Translations under genes and position numbers: made by a program | Shown here: positions 1 to 7,435 of the stretch, piece after piece | Position numbering within the stretch: position 1 is the first letter of the stretch | Layout: every line of letters starts with the position of its first letter | Notes under the pieces: generated by a model | Told to the model about the DNA's origin: nothing | The model's database searches: none | The model's input: only the letters and a program-made list of their open reading frames with translations | NCBI GenBank assembly: GCA_002471575.1 | Contig: DKQG01000040.1 | Span: 77,551 to 102,713, forward strand | Origin: Alphaproteobacteria bacterium UBA7314 | GTDB taxonomy: Bacteria; Pseudomonadota; Alphaproteobacteria; MPNO01; UBA830 | Reading direction: 5' to 3' | DNA length: 25,163 bases

Positions 1-93
1 CACATAAACTACGAGATTCAGCAACAAGCGGATTTCGGCAGAATTTTGGCGGACTAAAGGAACCCAGCCAAGCAACGAAGCAACGACGGACCC

Positions 94-567
94 GTGTGGA
101 TGCCCGAACGCGCTATGATCGTCGAAATTGTCGATCGACTGAGCCGGATTGCCCATTCGATCCAGTTTGCGGAGGGCCTGAACACCGCCCAGTGGGCGGC
201 CCTGCGGTGTGTCGCGCGTGCCAATAGGAATAGCTGTTCGCCGAGCGCGTTGGCAGATTTGATGGGATTGACTAAGGGGACCGTCTCGCAGACGCGTAAA
301 GCCCTCGAGGCCGGGGAATTAATTGAACGGCACCGAAAGCCTGGCGACCGTCGTGCCGTCCGTATCACGGTTACGCAAGCTGGGCACGAACTCTTGTTGA
401 ATGACCCTCTGGGCCGCATTCACGTCGCGCTGACTCCTTTCGACTGGACCGAGCAGAGAAAAATAGTCGATGGGATGCAGAGGCTTCTGGATATCTTTCA
501 ACGCCACGGGAAGATACCAGACTTTGGTCCCTATCTTAGCTTCACGCACTACAAACCGGAAGCGTGA
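94..567 (+). CDS. MarR-family winged-helix transcriptional regulator
   Basis: A 157-residue protein with the MarR winged helix-turn-helix fold. Residues about 30-60 form the first helices, TKGTVSQTRKALEAGELIER is the recognition helix region, and RKPGDRRAVRITVTQAG is the beta wing that ends in the usual T..G. MarR proteins bind palindromic operators as dimers and usually respond to small phenolic or lipophilic ligands; the target cannot be read from the sequence. The start is uncertain: GTG at 94, ATG at 100 and ATG at 115 are all in frame, and none has a good Shine-Dalgarno. The gene is convergent with the thioesterase gene downstream. It may regulate an upstream neighbour outside the window. 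Confidence 0.85.
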   Translation: MWMPERAMIVEIVDRLSRIAHSIQFAEGLNTAQWAALRCVARANRNSCSPSALADLMGLTKGTVSQTRKALEAGELIERHRKPGDRRAVRITVTQAGHELLLNDPLGRIHVALTPFDWTEQRKIVDGMQRLLDIFQRHGKIPDFGPYLSFTHYKPEA

Positions 568-665
568 GGCGAAATTAGCGGTGTAGGGCGCCGATGGGGC
601 GTATCGGGGGAGCTTTTCAACTATTTCGAGGCCGAGAAAATCTGCGCGGATTTCTCGCCGACGAA

Positions 666-1109
666 CTAGGTAATGCAGGCTTCCATATATTTTTCCATCG
701 ACGACCGAAATTCCTGAGGTATTTCGATCGTGCTCATGGATTTTTTTGATGCGACGCAGGTGACGAAACTACCGCGTAGGATTTCAAGATCTCCGTCATG
801 CCCGACAATATCATAATAGATTGACGATCTACCAAGCTTGTTAAGCACTAAGCTTAAATCCATTTTCTGCCCCATTCGCCGGGATTCCTTGAAATCCACA
901 TCGACATGAACGAGCGGAAACATTCGTTGTTCGTTCTGGAACTGATCGGCGAAATCGATGCCTAGGCATTTGACCAGCCAATCCTCAAACAGGTCGTTGA
1001 ACATACGGAAAAATGCGGCATAGAAAACGATCCCGGCAGGATCGGAATCCGAAAACCGTATATCGCGTGAGACGGTGAACGTGTTTTCAGAAATATCCGC
1101 GAGTGACAT
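666..1109 (-). CDS. Acyl-CoA thioesterase, 4-hydroxybenzoyl-CoA thioesterase (hotdog) family
   Basis: A 147-residue hotdog-fold protein. The N-terminal motif DSDPAGIVFY (residues 21-30) closely matches the active-site segment of Pseudomonas 4-hydroxybenzoyl-CoA thioesterase; Asp23 aligns with its catalytic aspartate. The later segment HVDVDFKESRRMGQKMDLSL fits the central strands of the fold. The expected reaction is hydrolysis of an aryl- or acyl-CoA thioester to free acid and CoA in the cytoplasm, but the substrate is not determined. The ATG start at 1109 has a GGGGA Shine-Dalgarno about six bases upstream, and a sigma70-like promoter lies just before that. The gene is monocistronic, convergent with the MarR-type regulator and separated from mucR by an unexplained gap. 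Confidence 0.85.
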   Translation of the reverse strand: MSLADISENTFTVSRDIRFSDSDPAGIVFYAAFFRMFNDLFEDWLVKCLGIDFADQFQNEQRMFPLVHVDVDFKESRRMGQKMDLSLVLNKLGRSSIYYDIVGHDGDLEILRGSFVTCVASKKSMSTIEIPQEFRSSMEKYMEACIT

Positions 1110-1141
1110 CGTATTCCCCGTGAGGGTTGCAGGAGTTGCTG

Positions 1142-1170
1142 CTTCTATCCGTCCTGCCCGCCGATGACAA
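1142..1170 (-). promoter_or_regulatory. Predicted sigma70-type promoter of the thioesterase gene
   Basis: On the minus strand, TTGTCA (plus positions 1165-1170) is followed after exactly 17 bases by TAGAAG (1142-1147). These match 5 of 6 and 4 of 6 consensus positions. The expected transcript start would be about 25 bases before the thioesterase ATG. Confidence 0.45.
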
Positions 1171-1234
1171 GTTGCACGGGAGGTTCGGATGTTGTCATTG
1201 CCTGCTGTTTAAACGGCAGATCCGTCGGCAGGGG

Positions 1235-1381
1235 ATGAAAACTGCTCTCATTTTCGGCGGTGCCCCGATAACGGTCGGATACTGGCCTGTCACCGGACCT
1301 GCAGTCGAAGGTACGTTGACGCCGCTCATTCTCGACCCGGCCAACGCAGAACTGGTAACCGCGTTCCTAGCGAAAAACTAA
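1235..1381 (+). CDS. Possible small hypothetical protein (48 aa)
   Basis: An open frame from ATG 1235 gives a 48-residue product beginning MKTALIFGG and ending FLAKN. A longer version from TTG 1127 would run through the minus-strand thioesterase promoter and is less likely. AGGGG directly precedes the ATG but is too close for a normal Shine-Dalgarno. No family is recognised and it has no convincing membrane segment. It may be chance; it is recorded because the stretch between the thioesterase and mucR genes otherwise holds nothing. Confidence 0.2.
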   Translation: MKTALIFGGAPITVGYWPVTGPAVEGTLTPLILDPANAELVTAFLAKN

Positions 1382-1392
1382 AACAAAAATGA

Positions 1393-1411
1393 CGCTTTCG
1401 CCGCTAAGCGA
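1393..1411 (-). terminator. Weak candidate terminator downstream of mucR
   Basis: Read on the minus strand after the mucR stop, a short CGCTT / AAGCG stem with an eight-base loop is followed by TCATTTTTGTTTT. The stem is only 5-6 bp, so this is tentative. Confidence 0.25.
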
Positions 1412-1441
1412 ACAAACACTCGGTTATAAGGCCGGGCGTTT

Positions 1442-1915
1442 TTATTCGGTGTCGATCTGCGAAGCCTTGTCGGTGTTGCGCCGGCTTCCGACTTTCTCGC
1501 CTTTCTTACGCCCTAGCCCGATCTGCTTGGCGAAATTCGACCGCTGTTTCGCATAGTTTGGCGCTACCATCGGATAGTCCGTAGGCAGATTCCACTTGGC
1601 GCGATATTCTTCGGGCGAAAGACCGTATGCCGCGCGCAAATGACGTTTCAACATCTTGAGCTTTTTACCGTCTTCCAGACAGACGATGTAATCGGGCGTA
1701 ATCGACCGGCGAATCGGCACGGCAGGTTTCAACGTGCTATTCTCCCCGCTGTTTGCAGAGCCATCGATCGCGGCAAGCGAGGCATACACCGAATTGATGA
1801 CTTCCGGTACCTGGTTGGCCGGTACAGAATTATTTCCGACATAGGCGGACACGATGTCGACGGCCATTCGAAGGGTTTCTGCGTTTTTTTGCTGATTTTC
1901 TTCTTGCGATGACAT
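1442..1915 (-). CDS. mucR: MucR/Ros-family zinc-finger transcriptional regulator
   Basis: A 157-residue protein with the MucR domain. Residues 18-50 (MAVDIVSAYVGNN, PEVINSVYASLAAI) form the N-terminal oligomerisation part. Residues 76-98 hold the finger VCLEDGKKLKMLKRHL. Then come LSPEEYRAKWNLP and DYPMVAPNYA, both hallmark strings. In Ros the zinc ligands are Cys, Cys, His and His; here Cys79 and His92 are present, Asp82 replaces the second Cys (a known variant of this family), and the usual second His after KRHL is replaced by the string RAAYG. The basic tail GRKKGEKVGSRR suits DNA binding. MucR proteins are global, usually autoregulated repressors in alphaproteobacteria that bind AT-rich DNA. 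The ATG at 1915 follows a strong predicted promoter. Confidence 0.92.
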   Translation of the reverse strand: MSSQEENQQKNAETLRMAVDIVSAYVGNNSVPANQVPEVINSVYASLAAIDGSANSGENSTLKPAVPIRRSITPDYIVCLEDGKKLKMLKRHLRAAYGLSPEEYRAKWNLPTDYPMVAPNYAKQRSNFAKQIGLGRKKGEKVGSRRNTDKASQIDTE

Positions 1916-1953
1916 TCTTTTAAAGGCCTTTATCGTAATCGGAAATAAAACGC

Positions 1954-1982
1954 CGGATAACAGTTAAAATCATTCTTGTCAA
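1954..1982 (-). promoter_or_regulatory. Predicted mucR promoter
   Basis: On the minus strand, a perfect TTGACA -35 box (plus 1977-1982) is followed after 17 bases by TATCCG (1954-1959). The transcript would start about 30 bases before the mucR ATG. The palindrome at 1981-1997 touches the -35 box. Confidence 0.5.
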
Positions 1983-1997
1983 ACATCAATAATGTTT
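1981..1997. promoter_or_regulatory. Operator-like palindrome AAACAT-N5-ATGTTT at the mucR -35 box
   Basis: A perfect 6+6 inverted repeat, AAACAT CAATA ATGTTT, overlaps the edge of the predicted mucR -35 box. A second inverted repeat (TTTCCGC at 1995-2001, GCGGAAA at 2020-2026) overlaps it. The AT-rich setting fits autoregulation by MucR-type proteins; the binding protein is inferred. Confidence 0.4.
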
Positions 1998-2057
1998 CCG
2001 CTTCATTGGTTATTATTTTGCGGAAAGTCCCATATGACCCCGTCTAATTATCGCCTT

Positions 2058-2086
2058 TTGGGGTTATAGCTAAGTAGAATTTTAAT
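2058..2086 (+). promoter_or_regulatory. Weak candidate promoter for the rpiB-thiL operon
   Basis: TTGGGG, then 17 bases, then TTTAAT. The -10 box is 5 of 6 but the -35 box only 3 of 6. It is the best-spaced pair I found between mucR and rpiB on this strand. Confidence 0.28.
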
Positions 2087-2224
2087 TGCCTCCCGCAACT
2101 ATCCTGTTCGGAGCATGTCTCCGCTGGTGCGAGCGGCGTGCGCGGTCCCAAAACTTGTGGCGTGCTGGTTTGTCGCCGCGAGATATGGTAGAAAAAAATC
2201 ATTCAAAATCCTCATGACAGTCCG

Positions 2225-2659
2225 ATGTCAAAAGAAACGATTGGTATAGCCGCTGATCATGGCGGTTTTTTCCTAAAACGGGCGATTGCAGAAGAAATTG
2301 AGGCTGCCGGATATCAGGTCCTGGATCTGGGAACCGACAGCGAAAAATCTGTCGATTACCCAGATTATGCAGAAAAACTAGTGCGAGCTATATCTGACGG
2401 AAGTGTGAAAAAAGGCGTGCTTGTCTGCGGGACCGGAATCGGCATTTCCATCGCGGCAAACCGTCACATGGGTATCCGCGCGGCTCTGTGTTACGACAAA
2501 GAAACTGCGGTGCTTGCCCGTCAGCACAATGATGCGAACATTCTGTGTTTGGGTGGGAGAAAAACCGCAGAATCTCAGGCCCGACAACTTGTCGCGCTTT
2601 TTCTCGATACTGAGTTCGAGGGCGGCCGTCATGAAAGAAGGGTCGAAAAACTTGGCTAA
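2225..2659 (+). CDS. rpiB: Ribose-5-phosphate isomerase B
   Basis: A 144-residue protein of the RpiB/LacAB family, which interconverts ribose 5-phosphate and ribulose 5-phosphate in the cytoplasm. The N-terminal AADHGG (His12), the DYPDYA segment, VCGTGIGISIAANR with catalytic Cys68, and RQHNDANILCLGGR with His101 are all present. Length and ends match the family. ATG 2225 has only a weak upstream ribosome site. It is the first gene of a nine-gene run, 43 bases ahead of glyA. Its product ribulose 5-phosphate is also the substrate of the RibB domain encoded downstream, so this gene and the riboflavin genes are metabolically connected. Confidence 0.95.
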   Translation: MSKETIGIAADHGGFFLKRAIAEEIEAAGYQVLDLGTDSEKSVDYPDYAEKLVRAISDGSVKKGVLVCGTGIGISIAANRHMGIRAALCYDKETAVLARQHNDANILCLGGRKTAESQARQLVALFLDTEFEGGRHERRVEKLG

Positions 2660-2702
2660 GCGCATACCAAGCGTTAGTTGGGTTAAGGAGCAACTTGACC
2701 AA

Positions 2703-4007
2703 ATGTCCAATGCTAACGCGGTAATGACTACTCATCGGGGGTTCTTCAGCGCGTCCTTCGCAGAATCCGACCCGGATCTGAACCGGGCAATCACCGGCGA
2801 ACTCTCCCGCCAACAGGATCAGATTGAGCTGATCGCGTCGGAAAACATCGTATCCCAAGCTGTGTTGGAAGCGACCGGTTCTGTCTTAACGAACAAGTAC
2901 GCCGAGGGATATCCCGGACGCAGATATTACGGCGGCTGCGAATATGTAGACGTTGCTGAAGAATTGGCGATCGATCGCGCGAAGCAACTCTTCAAATGCG
3001 GTTTTGCAAACGTCCAACCGCATTCCGGGGCGCAGGCAAACGGGGCAGTTTATTTTGCTTTGCTTCAGCCGGGAGACACTATTTTGGGTTTGTCCCTGTC
3101 AGCAGGTGGACACCTGACCCACGGAGCGGCGCCAAATCTGTCGGGAAAATGGTTCAATGCGGTTCAATACGGCGTGCGAGCTGAGGACGCGCTGATAGAT
3201 TTCGATGAAGTCGAACGGCTTGCGTCGGAACATAAGCCAAAGATTATTGTGGCCGGAGGATCCGCCTACCCGCGCCAGATTGACTTCAAGAGGTTCCGGG
3301 GAATTGCAGACTCGGTTGACGCGCTGCTGATGGTTGATATGGCGCATTTCGCTGGCCTGGTCGCGGGCGACGTCCATCCAAGCCCGTTTCCTCATGCTGA
3401 CGTCGCGACAACGACGACGCACAAAACACTGCGGGGCCCGCGCGGCGGTATGATCCTTACCAACGACGAGGCGATAGCAAAGAGAGTGAATTCGGCAATT
3501 TTCCCGGGAACGCAGGGCGGGCCGCTGATGCATGTCGTTGCCGCGAAGGCGGCTGCGTTTGGCGAAGCGCTGCGTCCCGAATTCAAGGAATATTCGGCTG
3601 CGGTGATCAAAAATGCGCAGACGCTAGCGGCCACACTCGTGGATGGCGGCCTCGACATTGTCTCCGGCGGGACCGACACCCATCTGACACTCGTCGACCT
3701 CCGCCCGAAGGGTCTAACCGGCAAGGTCGCGGAGGCTAGCCTCGAAGCGGCGGGGATGACATGTAATAAGAACGGCATACCCTTCGATCCTGAGAAACCA
3801 ACGATTACTTCGGGTATCCGGCTTGGGTCGCCGGCAGCGACGACCCGCGGGTTCGGCGAGGCGGAATTCAAACAGATCGGCGAGATGATCGTGCAAGTGC
3901 TCGACGGGCTTGCGTCCGATGGCAACGACAACTCGCCAGTTGAAGCAGGAGTTCGGGACAAAGTAGCCGAACTGTGCGCACGTTTTCCGATTTATCCGGA
4001 TCAGTGA
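2703..4007 (+). CDS. glyA: Serine hydroxymethyltransferase
   Basis: A 434-residue PLP enzyme converting serine and tetrahydrofolate to glycine and 5,10-methylene-THF. Visible marks are IELIASENIVS (41-51), TNKYAEGYPGRRYYGGCEYVD (63-83, broken here only by description), VDMAHFAGLVAG (211-222) and TTTTHKTLRGPRGG with the PLP lysine Lys241. Length is normal for bacterial GlyA. The frame is open further upstream into rpiB, but ATG 2703 preceded by AAGGAG (2685-2690) and family alignment set the start; ATG 2724 is the alternative. The C-terminal FPIYP is typical. The glyA-nrdR-ribD order is common in alphaproteobacteria. Confidence 0.97.
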   Translation: MSNANAVMTTHRGFFSASFAESDPDLNRAITGELSRQQDQIELIASENIVSQAVLEATGSVLTNKYAEGYPGRRYYGGCEYVDVAEELAIDRAKQLFKCGFANVQPHSGAQANGAVYFALLQPGDTILGLSLSAGGHLTHGAAPNLSGKWFNAVQYGVRAEDALIDFDEVERLASEHKPKIIVAGGSAYPRQIDFKRFRGIADSVDALLMVDMAHFAGLVAGDVHPSPFPHADVATTTTHKTLRGPRGGMILTNDEAIAKRVNSAIFPGTQGGPLMHVVAAKAAAFGEALRPEFKEYSAAVIKNAQTLAATLVDGGLDIVSGGTDTHLTLVDLRPKGLTGKVAEASLEAAGMTCNKNGIPFDPEKPTITSGIRLGSPAATTRGFGEAEFKQIGEMIVQVLDGLASDGNDNSPVEAGVRDKVAELCARFPIYPDQ

Positions 4008-4028
4008 AGTTTCCGGCGGGGGGGGAAG

Positions 4029-4499
4029 ATGAAGTGTCCGTTTTGCGGGTCTGACGATACCCAGGTTAAGGATTCGCGTCCTACAGAGGACAGCACGGCG
4101 ATCCGCCGACGTAGGTCTTGTACGGCGTGTGGTGCGCGTTTCACGACTTTTGAGCGGGTGCAACTTCGCGAACTTACGGTTCTTAAAGCAGGCGGTCGTC
4201 GAGAACCGCTCGATCGGGATAAGCTATCGCGATCTATGAGCATTGCGTTGCGTAAACGTGCGGTCGAACCAGATAGAATTGAGCGGGCGATTACTGGAAT
4301 CGTTCGCCGAGTTGAAAGTTCCGGACAGACCGAAGTCACGTCGCAACAGGTTGGCGAACTTGTGATGGATGCGCTCTCGCAGTTAGATCAGGTTGCGTAT
4401 ATCCGATATGCGTCGGTATACAGGAACTTCCGCGAAGCGCGTGATTTCGAGGATTTCGTTGAAGGCCTGAACGAGCCGGACGAGGAAGAAGTTGAATGA
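4029..4499 (+). CDS. nrdR: Transcriptional repressor NrdR
   Basis: A 156-residue regulator of ribonucleotide reductase genes that senses ATP/dATP. The N-terminal zinc ribbon has Cys3, Cys6, Cys31 and Cys34 (MKCPFCGSDDTQVKDSRP, CTACGARFTTFE). Residues about 49-139 form the ATP-cone domain, starting at VLKAGGRREPLDRDKL. The acidic tail after residue 145 is slightly long but ordinary. The ATG follows a G-rich tract (4019-4025) and GGAAG. The gene begins 21 bases after glyA, and its last bases overlap the start of ribD. No nrd gene lies in the window, so it acts in trans. Confidence 0.96.
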   Translation: MKCPFCGSDDTQVKDSRPTEDSTAIRRRRSCTACGARFTTFERVQLRELTVLKAGGRREPLDRDKLSRSMSIALRKRAVEPDRIERAITGIVRRVESSGQTEVTSQQVGELVMDALSQLDQVAYIRYASVYRNFREARDFEDFVEGLNEPDEEEVE

Positions 4500-5589
4500 T
4501 CACCGTTTCATGCGAGTGGCGATCGGCCTTGCTCGGCGCGGTCACGGAAACGTCGCGCCGAACCCCTCGGTCGGCTGCGTAGTTGTCAAGGATGGCCGTG
4601 TCATAGGGCGCGGCTGGACCCGGCCAGGCGGTCGGCCCCATGCCGAGACGGAAGCGCTGTTGCAAGCCGGAAAAAAAGCCGCCGGCGCTGATATCTTCGT
4701 CACGCTCGAACCCTGTGCCCATCATGGAGAAACCCCGCCTTGCGCGGAGGCGTTGATCGCCGCTGGTGTCGGGCGTGTCGTCGTCGGCGTCCGGGATCCC
4801 GATCCGCGAGTTGATGGCGGCGGTATTTCACTGCTGAAGGATGCGGGTATCGAGGTGGTAGAAGGCGTTCTAGAGACAGAGGCGGCGCAGGCGGCCGAAG
4901 GGTTCTTGAGAAGGGTTTCAAACGGGAGGCCCATGGTTACGATCAAGGCGGCGACGTCTTTGGACGGACGGATCGCGACATCGACGGGCGATAGCCAGTG
5001 GATTACCGGCGAACTATCCCGCGCCCTGGGGCATGGAATGCGGGCCCGAAGCGATGCGATCATGGTCGGAGGCGCGACCGCCATCGCTGACAATCCGTCG
5101 CTCACCTGTCGTCTGCCGGGGCTGGAAGGAGAATCGCCGACGAGGATTGTCCTGTGCGGCGACTCCCCTATACCGTTAACACACAATCTCGTCACAACCG
5201 CCGCCGAGATCCCCACGATGTTTATCGTGGGGGCAATGTCGAGGCTGGAAAACCGCGCCGCCTACGAAGATGTTGGCGTGTCGGTCCGGGAAGCCGGGTG
5301 CGGTTCGGACGGACGTATCGATATTGGCTCCGCACTCGAAGCTCTGGCGTGCGGCGGAATCACGCGGCTTATGGTCGAGGGCGGCGGGCGTCTGATCTCC
5401 GCCCTTCTGAAGGAAGATCTTGTCGACCGTGTGATTTGGTTCCGGGCCCCGACCATGATCGGTGGCGACGGCATTTCCGTCGCATCGGCGTTTGGCGTGA
5501 GGGAACTTGACGAGGCAGCTAACTTCGTCAAAGTATCGACCCGTCCCGCAGGGGATGATCTCGTCGAAACCTACATGCGTGGAGGCTGA
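4492..5589 (+). CDS. ribD: Bifunctional riboflavin deaminase/reductase RibD
   Basis: A 365-residue two-domain enzyme performing the second and third steps of riboflavin synthesis. Residues 1-145 are the zinc deaminase, with His50-Ala-Glu52 and the PCAHHGETPPC motif supplying Cys75 and Cys84. Residues from 147 on are the NADPH reductase, with TIKAATSLDGRIA, GDSQWITG and the VEGGGRLI strand near the C-terminus. I chose the TTG at 4492 because GAGGAAG lies just upstream and family members have a D/E-x-R-FM stretch at the very N-terminus; ATG 4510 is the alternative. It overlaps nrdR by 8 bases, indicating translational coupling, and is followed 9 bases later by ribE. Confidence 0.96.
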   Translation: MNDHRFMRVAIGLARRGHGNVAPNPSVGCVVVKDGRVIGRGWTRPGGRPHAETEALLQAGKKAAGADIFVTLEPCAHHGETPPCAEALIAAGVGRVVVGVRDPDPRVDGGGISLLKDAGIEVVEGVLETEAAQAAEGFLRRVSNGRPMVTIKAATSLDGRIATSTGDSQWITGELSRALGHGMRARSDAIMVGGATAIADNPSLTCRLPGLEGESPTRIVLCGDSPIPLTHNLVTTAAEIPTMFIVGAMSRLENRAAYEDVGVSVREAGCGSDGRIDIGSALEALACGGITRLMVEGGGRLISALLKEDLVDRVIWFRAPTMIGGDGISVASAFGVRELDEAANFVKVSTRPAGDDLVETYMRGG

Positions 5590-5598
5590 AGAAACTTA

Positions 5599-6186
5599 AT
5601 GTTTACAGGGATTGTAACCGATGTTGGAACCGTGCTCGCGATCGTACAGAAGGGCGATACCCGGATTGAGATCGAAACGGCATACGATACGGACGACATT
5701 GATATTGGCGCGTCCATAGCCTGTTCGGGACCATGCCTGACCGTCATCGAAAAAGGCGCGGGCTGGTTTGCCGTGGAGGCGTCGGCGGAAACGCTGGACA
5801 AGACTGCGCTGGGCGACTGGGAGGTTGGGACACGTGTTAATCTAGAACGTGCAATGCGCATCGGCGACGAGTTGGGAGGCCATATCGTTTCCGGGCATGT
5901 CGATGCGGTGGCTGTGATCGCTGAGATGGAACCGGAGGGAGACAGCGTCCGGTTCATGTTTGATGCGCCAATGGATTTCGCGAGATATATTGCGCCTAAG
6001 GGGTCGGTTTGTCTCGATGGGGTTTCGTTGACGGTTAACGAGGTCCGGGACAACCGTTTCGGCGTAAACATTATCAGTCACACCCAATCCGCGACGTCAT
6101 TCAGCGGTCACAAGGTTGGCGACCGGATCAACATGGAAATAGACACGATTGCGCGCTACGTTGCTCGCCTTCTTGGAGAGGACTAA
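5599..6186 (+). CDS. ribE: Riboflavin synthase alpha chain
   Basis: A 195-residue riboflavin synthase, which dismutates two 6,7-dimethyl-8-ribityllumazine molecules into riboflavin and the pyrimidine precursor. It opens with the diagnostic MFTGIV. Two lumazine-binding repeats are seen: residues 1-97 (IACSGPCLTV, FAVEASAETL, VNLERAM) and 98-190 (GGHIVSGHVD, CLDGVSLTVNEV, NIISHTQ). The gene lies between ribD and the RibB fusion with very short spacers. It is also named ribC in some species. Confidence 0.96.
   Translation: MFTGIVTDVGTVLAIVQKGDTRIEIETAYDTDDIDIGASIACSGPCLTVIEKGAGWFAVEASAETLDKTALGDWEVGTRVNLERAMRIGDELGGHIVSGHVDAVAVIAEMEPEGDSVRFMFDAPMDFARYIAPKGSVCLDGVSLTVNEVRDNRFGVNIISHTQSATSFSGHKVGDRINMEIDTIARYVARLLGED
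6175..6181 (+). promoter_or_regulatory. Ribosome binding site that sets the ribBX start
   Basis: GGAGAGG at the end of ribE, nine bases before TTG 6191. No in-frame ATG occurs before the conserved RibB core, so this site supports the TTG start. GTG 6242 has no such site. Confidence 0.6.
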
Positions 6187-6190
6187 GACA

Positions 6191-7429
6191 TTGAAAGATA
6201 AGACATTCACCGTCGTAGGCAAAGATCAAATCGCAGATGCGGTGGCGGATTCCCATCAAAACCTGACGGATTTCCTGTCGCCAATACAGGATGTCATTGA
6301 GGATATCCGTAACGGCCGCATGGTTGTCGTCGTTGATGACGAAGACCGGGAAAACGAAGGCGACCTGATCGTCGCGTCTCAGATGGCAACCCCGGATTCG
6401 ATCAACTTTATGGCAAAATACGGGCGGGGACTGATCTGCCTTGCCATGACGGGCGAACGTATTGACAAGCTCGGCCTGTCGTTAATGTCGAGCGACAACC
6501 GCTCGCAGTTCGAAACGGCCTTTACCATTTCGATCGAGGCGCGCGAGGGCGTGACCACCGGTATTTCCGCGTCGGACCGGGCGCGCACAATTGCGGTGGC
6601 GATTGATCCGTCGCACGGGAGGGACGACATCGTGACGCCCGGACATGTATTTCCGCTGCGCGCCCAGGACGGTGGTACGCTGGTACGAACCGGCCATACG
6701 GAAGCGGCCGTCGATCTTGCACGGTTGGCAGGACTGAATCCCTCCGGTGTGATCTGCGAAATCATGAACGAAGATGGCACCATGGCGCGGCTGCCCGATC
6801 TGGTGAAATTCGCGCAGTTTCATGGCCTAAAGGTCGCGACGATAGCGGACCTGATCGCTTATCGCCTGAAAAACGATTCCATCGTGGAACGGTCCATCAC
6901 CACCCGTATTACGCGGAAGCACGGCGGCGACTTCAAGCTGATCGTCTATCGAAACCGCGTGTCGGGCGCGGAGCACCTCGCATTGGTGAAGGGCGACATC
7001 GAAGGCGACAGGCCTGTCCTGGTTCGTATGCACGCCGTGAACATCCTCGATGATATGATCCACGACATGACGAATAACCGAGATAACGAACTAGAAGGTG
7101 CTATTCGAACTATTGGAGAAGAGGGTGCGGGGGTTGTGGTTATCATCCGCGAACCCTGGGCCGAAAAACTGTCGAACCAGGTGCGCGCCCGGCACAAGGT
7201 GCCGACTGATCCAGTCGCAGCGTCTGCCGAACTATCGTCGGTGAGCGAGGAGGAGCGCGAGACAGCACCGCCCGCGCTGCGCGACTTCGGCGTGGGCGCG
7301 CAGATCCTGGTCGATCTCGGGGTAAAAGAAATGGTTCTGCTGACAAACCGGACCAGGGCAATTAAAGGACTGGAAGGTTTTGGCCTTTCGGTCGTCGACC
7401 GCCGACCCATCGACGCGACCGAGGAGTAG
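6191..7429 (+). CDS. ribBA: 3,4-dihydroxy-2-butanone 4-phosphate synthase fused to a degenerate GTP cyclohydrolase II domain (RibBX type)
   Basis: A 412-residue fusion. Residues 35-228 form an intact RibB that converts ribulose 5-phosphate to the four-carbon lumazine precursor; VDDEDRENEGD, GVTTGISASDRARTI, PGHVFPLRA and GHTEAAVDLARLAGL are all present. Residues 230-412 resemble RibA, but the zinc cysteines are missing. The HSECLTGD region reads HAVNILDD (281-288), the RCDCGFQL region is replaced by NNRDNELE (295-302), and the HRQEGRGIGL region is IREPWAEKLS (319-328). The C-terminal DFGVGAQILVDLGV and LLTN parts persist. Such proteins are known as RibBX in Proteobacteria and are routinely annotated as bifunctional RibBA. 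The TTG start at 6191 is set by GGAGAGG. A true GTP cyclohydrolase II is expected elsewhere. Confidence 0.93.
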   Translation: MKDKTFTVVGKDQIADAVADSHQNLTDFLSPIQDVIEDIRNGRMVVVVDDEDRENEGDLIVASQMATPDSINFMAKYGRGLICLAMTGERIDKLGLSLMSSDNRSQFETAFTISIEAREGVTTGISASDRARTIAVAIDPSHGRDDIVTPGHVFPLRAQDGGTLVRTGHTEAAVDLARLAGLNPSGVICEIMNEDGTMARLPDLVKFAQFHGLKVATIADLIAYRLKNDSIVERSITTRITRKHGGDFKLIVYRNRVSGAEHLALVKGDIEGDRPVLVRMHAVNILDDMIHDMTNNRDNELEGAIRTIGEEGAGVVVIIREPWAEKLSNQVRARHKVPTDPVAASAELSSVSEEERETAPPALRDFGVGAQILVDLGVKEMVLLTNRTRAIKGLEGFGLSVVDRRPIDATEE

Positions 7430-7435
7430 CTCGCT

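Larger units (their letters stand above)
1916..2224. other. Divergent intergenic region between mucR and rpiB
   Basis: About 309 bases without a gene. The mucR-proximal half is AT-rich and holds the mucR promoter and two overlapping inverted repeats. On the plus strand, TTGGGG (2058-2063), a 17-base spacer and TTTAAT (2081-2086) form a weak candidate promoter for the rpiB-thiL gene block, which would leave a leader of about 130 bases. I see no FMN, glycine or THF riboswitch in that leader. Confidence 0.5.

Noticed and set aside
1916..2224. Possible FMN or glycine riboswitch ahead of the rpiB-rib operon
   Set aside because: None of the conserved FMN-element or tandem glycine-aptamer strings is visible.
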